This document shows, one piece after another, positions 26,268 to 33,000 of a stretch of DNA of 33,000 nucleotides (positions are counted from its first letter, which is position 1; the number at the start of each line of letters is the position of its first letter). The stretch spans positions 1-33,000 of the forward strand of contig JADFYW010000037.1 in assembly GCA_015232855.1 (NCBI GenBank), in the 5' to 3' direction. The DNA is from Fibrobacteria bacterium. GTDB taxonomy: Bacteria; Fibrobacterota; Fibrobacteria; UBA11236; JADFYW01. A program made the translations under genes and the position numbers. A model generated the notes under the pieces. The model was not told the DNA's origin, made no database searches, and worked only from the letters and a program-made list of their open reading frames with translations.

Positions 26268-29200
26268 CTACCGCAATAACAACATTTTTTTACTTGCTTT
26301 ATTATTACGCCCTGCTTGCAGACGACACAAATAAGTACCAGAAGGCAACCGCGTTCCTCGGGAATCCCTACCATCCCAGGAAATACTATAGGGACCTGGA
26401 AACATCTTTCCTTTTAGAAGTCGACGCACAAGTTCACCTTTGATATTGTAAATATCCAATGCAACCGGCATATGAATTGCATCACCGGTTTTATTACCGG
26501 GGAGCGAATAATAAATTTCCGTATACACAGAAAATGGATTGGGTTTTATCAGCCCCAATGCAAATATACTGTAACGAAGGTTAAACTTATGGATTTCCGC
26601 CGTAAGGTATTCTTCATTACCCACCAATAAACCAAAAGTTTCATCCTTTCCACTGCTCTTGGCAATAGCAATTGATGATTGGTTCAGATAGGTGTATTTC
26701 CCTCTGGTCATATCCAGTAATACCGCCCGCGTTGAATCTGCTAAGGTTGAGAGCCCAGAAAATTCAAAGGTAAACCCTTTGCGAGATTCATTTCGCGCAA
26801 TAAATTTCCAGGACAAGCCCTCTCCAAGCTGGCCACGGTAGTCTGTTAAATAGGGTACTCCCATGTCCCAGGAAACCTGCATACTGATATTTGCGGACTT
26901 TTGTAAAAACACCGGTTTCAGGTAATCATACGTATCTTTATTGACCTGAGCATCTTTATAGTCAAAACCGAAAATCAACCTGCCATCCCGGGCATTTTCA
27001 GTTACCATACTCATCCCTATTTCCCTTCCGGTTTTACTCGTACCCTTCTTGCTACTTGCAGAAGAATCCCATGCCCCTGGATGAATATACAGACTATCAT
27101 AGCCTTTTATGGGACTGTTCCAAACCAGATATCCCCTCCAGGGCTCAAGCTGAGATATATTAGTTTTAGCAAGCCATTCTCCATTATAACTCCACAAATG
27201 GGTGATTTCACTACCATCTGGATAACGTACACTATCAACAGAAATATTAAAATTATAGGGATTAGAAAGAAATGTCCATCCCGAGCTTGCAGGCACAGAA
27301 AGCGGTCTTGAAATTGGTATAGATAAAGCCTTTCCCGAATCAAGTTTGAGAGTTATAGGCGTCTCTTTGCTACGGAGAAAGTAGCTTTTTCCAGGTGTAA
27401 GAGAATCCTCTATTCCCAATTCCACAAAATCAACAGAATAATCATATATACGCCAGTTTTCCGGTCCTTCACTTCCCAAATTTCTGAAAAAGTAATTCCG
27501 TACATTTTTTTCATGCATTGAAAAAGGTATGGATATAAAATGATATTTATCCTGGCTGAGTGTTTCCGAAGCTACAATATTCTCAGCAATCTCAACTTCC
27601 GCATCAATAGTATCAGCAGAAACCAGATGAGGGCCATCCCAAATTTCCACACTATACCAAAGGCCATTTTTGGTAACGAGTTGAGGGTTAATGTATGCGG
27701 CCAGAGCTCCGCCTTTTTTATAGGGCAAAAGAGTCAGACTGTCTCCGAATTCTCCGCCCTTTCGGGTTCTGAGGAAAATTTTCGGATTTGCAATATTATC
27801 GGATGCTTTATATACCACCCCTAATCGCTCCCCCTGTTTTGCGGCATTACCCGATACTTTCCATTCGATTGTTGGTACTACGGTATCAATTGCTGCTGCA
27901 ATGATATCCAATACAGGAGTCCGTACGATAAGCCATTCACCGTCACGCTCGGGTTCCAGCCAAACCCAGTCGTTTCCATAATCTGGAGTTTTCATATATA
28001 TTTGAACCCGCTTAAAATCATTTTTACTCATACTTAAGCTGTCAACTTTTAGCCTGACCGTAATCGTATCATCAAAACCCACCGCAGTCCCTGTTTTTGT
28101 GGAAAAAATAAATGCAGGCCCTTTTGGTATCAGTTCATCATACCCTATGCTTGTATCAGCTGATGTGACATTAATAACCATATTTTTTAATTCGGATTTA
28201 GACTGCAAATCAGGGATATATAAAGCCAAATTTTGGCTGACAGCAACCGTATCAGAAGTTTGATCAGCAAAATGTACCTCACCTCCATACACACGTATAA
28301 CTGCTGTATCTGCAATATTTTCATTCCAACTCGCAATCACCTGATAGGTCCCCAAACCAGGTGCGGTTAGTAAACCATCCTCAAAGGAGCCTATCGATTG
28401 TAAATTCCATTCAATGTCAACTACATCCAGTGTATGCTCTATACGGTTATCATCGACGGTCGAATATCCTTTTATTGCATATTGGAGTTCTTCGCCAATA
28501 TTTAAGATGGTATCTTTTGGAGTGATTTCAACAGCATCTACCGATAAGATCAATTTTATCAGATCATGTTGGACAGAAATGATATTGCCTGCAGAATCTG
28601 AAAAGGAAAGTACAATAATATACTCCGCACCATCTACAAGCTTATGTTCATTTAATCGGACTTCATGGTTGCCCACTGTAAGTTGCTCCGGGTTTAATTC
28701 CAACATCTGGTAGGCAGAATCACCAGGAAGACTGATTCCATTAAGAGATCCACTTTTCCATTCGATTTTACCGGTTTTAAGTTTTTCTTTAAGCGTGTAG
28801 GATACTATTGGTCCCACCACCGCGGTATTTGAAGCAGGCTTAAATTCAGTTACACCAGGAGCAGAACCGTCAAGACGGATAGTGGTACGTTTAGATAGCT
28901 TGGCTGCGTCCGGTACAACCAGGTTCATTGCTGTGCCATATTTATCTTTGATTACTGCACCCGGTTCCAAAGAAAGAAGATTATCAACATCAAAACTGTT
29001 TGTAAAATCTCCGTTTGCAACAACATACTTAAGGATGACTGAAGTCAATGAATCAAAGGGTTCTATGCGTATCGTTCTTCCACTCGCCCCTGTCTTCAGA
29101 GGAATATTCAAATTTCCCCCGGTGAGAAAAAGTGTATCCGAAAAATGCAAAGTAAATACAATGGTGTCCCCTATGCTCCGCCAGCCAGCATTAAGAGAAG

Positions 29201-32200
29201 TAATAGAATCGATAATAGGTATGGTTTTTGCCCTGGTAGTAAAAACCCAGGTGGAAGTGTCGGTTATTCCTGCAAAATAATTTCCGGACGAATCCACAAA
29301 AGCTGAAGAATCAACCTTTATGTAATATTGAGTTTCACTACTAAGAATACTATCAGGAGCCACCATAATAGTATCGGTTCCTGAACCGGTTACATTATCA
29401 GAGAGAACATCAATACTCTTAAACGTCATATTATCAAGAGCACGAAGAATATGTATTGCTCCGGAATCAACAAACACTTTTTCGTCAAAAACCATCCTCA
29501 GATCAGTGAGATAGTTTACATCAGTAGCTTCATGGCCGGGATTGGTGCCGATGAGTACTGGAGGTACCAAGTCAATGGTCTTAAAATTCCAGAAATCAGG
29601 GCTACTGATGCCGGAATAGGGTTTATTAAAAATGTCTTTAAAAGCCCCTTGATCCACAATCACATAGTACTCAACTGCACTGGTAAGCACCGTATCAATT
29701 TGAACTACAATTTTGGTACTATCAGATACACGTACCTGGTCAGAAGTAACATCTATTTTTATTAACAGCGTATCATTATCCTTCTCCATTATCCGGATAT
29801 ACCCTGAGTCTATAAAAACGGTGTCATGAAAAGACAGTATCAAGCTATCATTCAGTGCTACGTTTATTGCATTGTCCCGGGGATACAACGTATGCAGAAT
29901 AGGCCCTATAACCTGGGCTGTGGTAAAAGACCAGGTTGAAGTATCTGATATACCGGCAAAGGGTTTACCAAACGCATCTGTAAATGCACCTGATTCGATA
30001 TTGATATAATATTTGGTCATTCGATTAAAACTTGCGTCGGGGTCAATAGTTACGGTATCCCCAGAAACGACCACTTGAGAACTCGATATATTCACAGAAT
30101 CAAAAAGAGCACCTGAAGAATCAACATAAATAAGGACATATCCATTGCCTTTAACCATATTCTCATTAAATATCACGGTTAAACTCGCGTCTACATTCAC
30201 GCTATCAGTATCTTTGACCGGAACATAAGAGGCTGCCAGAGGTGCTCTGGTATCAAGAACGAGATTGGCAGAATCCATCATAAGGGTATCAACCAAATTC
30301 TTTTCATCGTAGGCTACAAGCATTATCTGGGCCGCATTACCGGTAATATCATTTCCGATCTGACCAGCTACATGCCAGGCAATATGTCTGTTAATGGTGA
30401 ATCCCGATGCGTCAATCAGGCCGGTATCGCCAGCAACATTTTCCAGGGCAACCCAGTCTGCTGAGGCACCCAGACGGTAAAAAGCTCTGACCGTATTTGA
30501 GGTGTCATCAATATCCATCAGCCGATAATAGATATCTACCGAATCACTCCCATCAGTACGTTGAGCAACCTGTAAAGTACTGTCTATACCTGTGGTGTCA
30601 GACAATAAAGGGGCCGAATAACCATGGAGATTATTTTCGGGACTTTGATTTACATAGCTGAGTTTTACCCAATCGGCAGAACGGGAAACCTTTGCAGACC
30701 GAACTTCATCCAGAATCCCACTCCATTCACGTACAGCTGGCGTTGCATTTCTGATAGCGCCCAGCCAGTTATATCCATTAGACACTGCTAACACACTATC
30801 GTCAGTTGCATCAGTAAACCCTTTGACTCCATCCATATAAGCGGTAACTGTTTTTCCGTCCCAGGTAAAGCTCACAGCATGCCATTGTCCCGGTGTAAGC
30901 AAAGGGGTGGTTACAGCCCCGTCTGACACCTTAGTAGCAGTTTCAAAGTCAATCGTTATATACGATTGGCCACCAACACCATAAATAAAGGGAGTTCTTT
31001 GGCCATTTGCACCCCGCGCGAATATACCCCTTGCAGTAGTGAATTTATCTTCATTCGTAAGACACCAGAAACTCACCGAGAAAGCACTCGTACTGTCTAA
31101 CCAGGTAGATTCCCCCAAATCCAAATAGGTATTGTTCCCGTCAAACGTCTGTCCGTTACCAATGAGGGCTGCAACATCGCTATCAGCAGTTTGATTATTG
31201 GATTTGGCATGGTCCTGATAATAGGTAGCATCTTTATAACCATCCGCAATACTATTTCCATCTTCTCGTAAGTGCCATACACCAACAAACCCGTTTGTGG
31301 TATCAAACACCGCTTTACCATCAGAAATTGTGGATGCTTCAGCGTTTCCCCAAAACATAGTAACATATTGTCTGCGGTTATTTCCATATACCGTATCAAT
31401 CCTCACCCATATTTCCGCAATATTATCCGGATCATCCCAGCGCTCTATTTCATGGGGGATTTGGGTACCGTCACTTTTCGCAAACCGGATGTCCTGGCCC
31501 ATATCTTGTGTTTCATCAAAATTAAAATTACTGGTATCCAGCCTAATCAACATAGGAAACCCAACGAGGTTACTCTGAATATCAGCCCCTGAGGCCGTAG
31601 TGTTAATAACCACATTTCTGTTATACTGCCAACCACCATAACCAATGGTAACACTGGGGCTGTTATCAGACCAGGGTCCCCATTCACTGGCGCCATTTTT
31701 TGCCTTCACTCTGGCATAGTAAGTTGTATTGGGCTGACAGTCTGTAATTTCTTTGTAGAGAATATCCCCTAGATCACTATTCAACACATTACTATCACCT
31801 GGAGTATTTCCCACTTGTAACCAATAACTTGAAATTCCGGTTTCAACATCAGCTGCCACGGTCCAGGTAAAGCCGATGATTGAGCTGTTCACTATGCGGC
31901 CCGGAGGCTGGGGAACACCGGGAGCAGAAGGAAGAGTGGAGTCATATTTAAATGTATAGATTGTTGCGGCCCGGCTGATAAAGCCCTCATTGTCCTCGGT
32001 TTTTATCCGCAGGTAATTTACAGACCCATGGGCAACACTGTCCGGATCAAAAGATGTCTGGGTGGTAAATGAATCGGGCTCACCAACTGCATCAGTTCCC
32101 CAATACACATAATAGCCCTTTATACCCGAATGCTCATCGCTTGCGCCGGCCCAGGTAAAATGAGGATCACTAACTCTTGCCTGCCATACATTGTCCTCAG

Positions 32201-33000
32201 TAGTCCCGGAATCCTGTTGGCAGGGGTTTGTGGGATTTGACGGTTCAGAAAAATAGAGGGGGAGCAGTTTGTCCCACAGCTGCTGATTGCGGTAGCTGAG
32301 TTTAATCCAGTCTTCAGACCGGGCTGCTTTTGAAGCCCTTAACTCATCTATCCCCCCATTCCAACGGTAGCCGGCTGTGAACACACCGATAAAGTTTGCC
32401 CCGTCGGTATTACCCATAATTGTTCCGGTAGAGGTATCAGCAGCACCGGTATCGGCATTTAGATAGGCCTGGGCAATTTTTTCGCTCCAGGTAAATGTGA
32501 TATACTGCCAGGTATTTGCGGTAAGATCGGGAGTTGACAATCCTATATCATTTGACAAAGCATCTGTTTTGACATTCATATGAATTGTACTAGTATGCCC
32601 ATAAACCCAGGGAACCCGGTTAGCAGTTGTACCGCGTGCGAATATTGCGGGATATTGAACAAAGGGCAGTGTGGCAGGATTACACCAGAAGCTAACAGTT
32701 AAAGCCTCAGCCCCATCAAGTGGTGTCGGATTCGTTAGGAGAGAAATATATTCAGTTCCGGCTGCACCACCACCATCAAACCACTGGCCTTTACCCACCA
32801 TTGCCAATGTATCGTTATCAGCCATTCCAGCCTGACCCTTACCATGGCCACGATTAAATGTGGCATCGTTATAACCATCTTCAACAATATTACCATCTTC
32901 GCCAAGATGCCAGACATGCACAAAACCTGCAGCGGTATCAAACACCGCTTCTTTATCTGAACGATCAAAAGCATCACTATTTCCCCAGTACATTTTGATA
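26268..33000 (-). CDS. Giant surface protein with at least two DUF2341-LamG modules and type A-like sorting tail (paralogue C, 5' end outside the window)
   Basis: The frame is open to the right edge. The first in-window Met (32993) is internal: it lies in the MYWGN motif of a DUF2341 domain, preceded by I and K codons, so the true start is beyond the window. Reading in gene direction: end of DUF2341; LamG 1 (about 32960-32290); two Fn3-like domains (about 32270-31650, as in paralogue A); DUF2341 and LamG 2 (about 31640-30660); an Ig-like domain; three Big_5 domains (about 30235-29220); further Ig-like regions; a YHFISIP region (about 27545); and a FlgD-Ig/type A sorting-like tail (about 26550-26268, KPNPF, SWDG, KKMLLLR). 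At least 2243 residues are visible. It probably heads the operon with paralogue B downstream and, like it, is presumed to be exported to the surface. Confidence 0.88.
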   Translation of the reverse strand, partial: IKMYWGNSDAFDRSDKEAVFDTAAGFVHVWHLGEDGNIVEDGYNDATFNRGHGKGQAGMADNDTLAMVGKGQWFDGGGAAGTEYISLLTNPTPLDGAEALTVSFWCNPATLPFVQYPAIFARGTTANRVPWVYGHTSTIHMNVKTDALSNDIGLSTPDLTANTWQYITFTWSEKIAQAYLNADTGAADTSTGTIMGNTDGANFIGVFTAGYRWNGGIDELRASKAARSEDWIKLSYRNQQLWDKLLPLYFSEPSNPTNPCQQDSGTTEDNVWQARVSDPHFTWAGASDEHSGIKGYYVYWGTDAVGEPDSFTTQTSFDPDSVAHGSVNYLRIKTEDNEGFISRAATIYTFKYDSTLPSAPGVPQPPGRIVNSSIIGFTWTVAADVETGISSYWLQVGNTPGDSNVLNSDLGDILYKEITDCQPNTTYYARVKAKNGASEWGPWSDNSPSVTIGYGGWQYNRNVVINTTASGADIQSNLVGFPMLIRLDTSNFNFDETQDMGQDIRFAKSDGTQIPHEIERWDDPDNIAEIWVRIDTVYGNNRRQYVTMFWGNAEASTISDGKAVFDTTNGFVGVWHLREDGNSIADGYKDATYYQDHAKSNNQTADSDVAALIGNGQTFDGNNTYLDLGESTWLDSTSAFSVSFWCLTNEDKFTTARGIFARGANGQRTPFIYGVGGQSYITIDFETATKVSDGAVTTPLLTPGQWHAVSFTWDGKTVTAYMDGVKGFTDATDDSVLAVSNGYNWLGAIRNATPAVREWSGILDEVRSAKVSRSADWVKLSYVNQSPENNLHGYSAPLLSDTTGIDSTLQVAQRTDGSDSVDIYYRLMDIDDTSNTVRAFYRLGASADWVALENVAGDTGLIDASGFTINRHIAWHVAGQIGNDITGNAAQIMLVAYDEKNLVDTLMMDSANLVLDTRAPLAASYVPVKDTDSVNVDASLTVIFNENMVKGNGYVLIYVDSSGALFDSVNISSSQVVVSGDTVTIDPDASFNRMTKYYINIESGAFTDAFGKPFAGISDTSTWSFTTAQVIGPILHTLYPRDNAINVALNDSLILSFHDTVFIDSGYIRIMEKDNDTLLIKIDVTSDQVRVSDSTKIVVQIDTVLTSAVEYYVIVDQGAFKDIFNKPYSGISSPDFWNFKTIDLVPPVLIGTNPGHEATDVNYLTDLRMVFDEKVFVDSGAIHILRALDNMTFKSIDVLSDNVTGSGTDTIMVAPDSILSSETQYYIKVDSSAFVDSSGNYFAGITDTSTWVFTTRAKTIPIIDSITSLNAGWRSIGDTIVFTLHFSDTLFLTGGNLNIPLKTGASGRTIRIEPFDSLTSVILKYVVANGDFTNSFDVDNLLSLEPGAVIKDKYGTAMNLVVPDAAKLSKRTTIRLDGSAPGVTEFKPASNTAVVGPIVSYTLKEKLKTGKIEWKSGSLNGISLPGDSAYQMLELNPEQLTVGNHEVRLNEHKLVDGAEYIIVLSFSDSAGNIISVQHDLIKLILSVDAVEITPKDTILNIGEELQYAIKGYSTVDDNRIEHTLDVVDIEWNLQSIGSFEDGLLTAPGLGTYQVIASWNENIADTAVIRVYGGEVHFADQTSDTVAVSQNLALYIPDLQSKSELKNMVINVTSADTSIGYDELIPKGPAFIFSTKTGTAVGFDDTITVRLKVDSLSMSKNDFKRVQIYMKTPDYGNDWVWLEPERDGEWLIVRTPVLDIIAAAIDTVVPTIEWKVSGNAAKQGERLGVVYKASDNIANPKIFLRTRKGGEFGDSLTLLPYKKGGALAAYINPQLVTKNGLWYSVEIWDGPHLVSADTIDAEVEIAENIVASETLSQDKYHFISIPFSMHEKNVRNYFFRNLGSEGPENWRIYDYSVDFVELGIEDSLTPGKSYFLRSKETPITLKLDSGKALSIPISRPLSVPASSGWTFLSNPYNFNISVDSVRYPDGSEITHLWSYNGEWLAKTNISQLEPWRGYLVWNSPIKGYDSLYIHPGAWDSSASSKKGTSKTGREIGMSMVTENARDGRLIFGFDYKDAQVNKDTYDYLKPVFLQKSANISMQVSWDMGVPYLTDYRGQLGEGLSWKFIARNESRKGFTFEFSGLSTLADSTRAVLLDMTRGKYTYLNQSSIAIAKSSGKDETFGLLVGNEEYLTAEIHKFNLRYSIFALGLIKPNPFSVYTEIYYSLPGNKTGDAIHMPVALDIYNIKGELVRRLLKGKMFPGPYSISWDGRDSRGTRLPSGTYLCRLQAGRNNKASKKMLLLR

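Overview
The window is moderately AT-rich, densely coding bacterial DNA that looks like part of a surface and outer-membrane locus of a Gram-negative anaerobe. The combination of giant DUF2341/LamG/SbsA-type Ig proteins, C-terminal tails resembling type IX secretion (type A, FlgD-Ig-like) sorting domains, a choice-of-anchor Q beta-helix lipoprotein and a DUF1080 protein with Cys-bounded repeats is most reminiscent of the Fibrobacterota (Chitinispirillum/Chitinivibrio relatives). This placement is an inference from protein style; there is no rRNA or marker gene. No tRNA, rRNA, CRISPR array or transposase gene was seen.

Layout. (1) Bases 3-4819, plus strand: three tandem, tightly spaced paralogues of an unnamed family of predicted outer-membrane beta-barrel proteins; the first is probably cut at its 5' end by the window edge. 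(2) 4925-9058, plus: a 1377-residue predicted lipoprotein with BIG2-like, PKD-like and many Ig-like repeats, ending in a right-handed beta-helix with a choice-of-anchor Q tail. (3) 9062-10402, minus: an AAA_14/DUF4143 ATPase abutting the end of the lipoprotein gene. Upstream of it lie three TTTAGCTAAA-type palindromes whose centres are exactly 32 bp apart, followed at once by a short relic of another choice-of-anchor Q tail (10514-10639). The ATPase and its palindromes therefore sit like a cassette between one intact and one decayed copy of the same protein end. (4) 10766-12046, plus: a secreted DUF1080 protein. (5) 12094-33000, minus: three giant paralogous surface proteins in a row (transcribed right to left; the rightmost runs off the window), each with DUF2341 and LamG modules, three SbsA-type Ig domains, a conserved C-terminal region and a type A-like sorting tail.

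How they may work together: the giant proteins and the DUF1080 protein look like exported cell-surface or secreted proteins, probably binding glycans or other surfaces through their LamG-like lectin folds. The three barrels could be outer-membrane partners or pores. The ATPase is the odd one out and is best read as a separate accessory cassette. Two independent tandem triplications in 33 kb, plus module gain, loss and mosaicism inside the giant proteins, suggest a locus under diversifying duplication.
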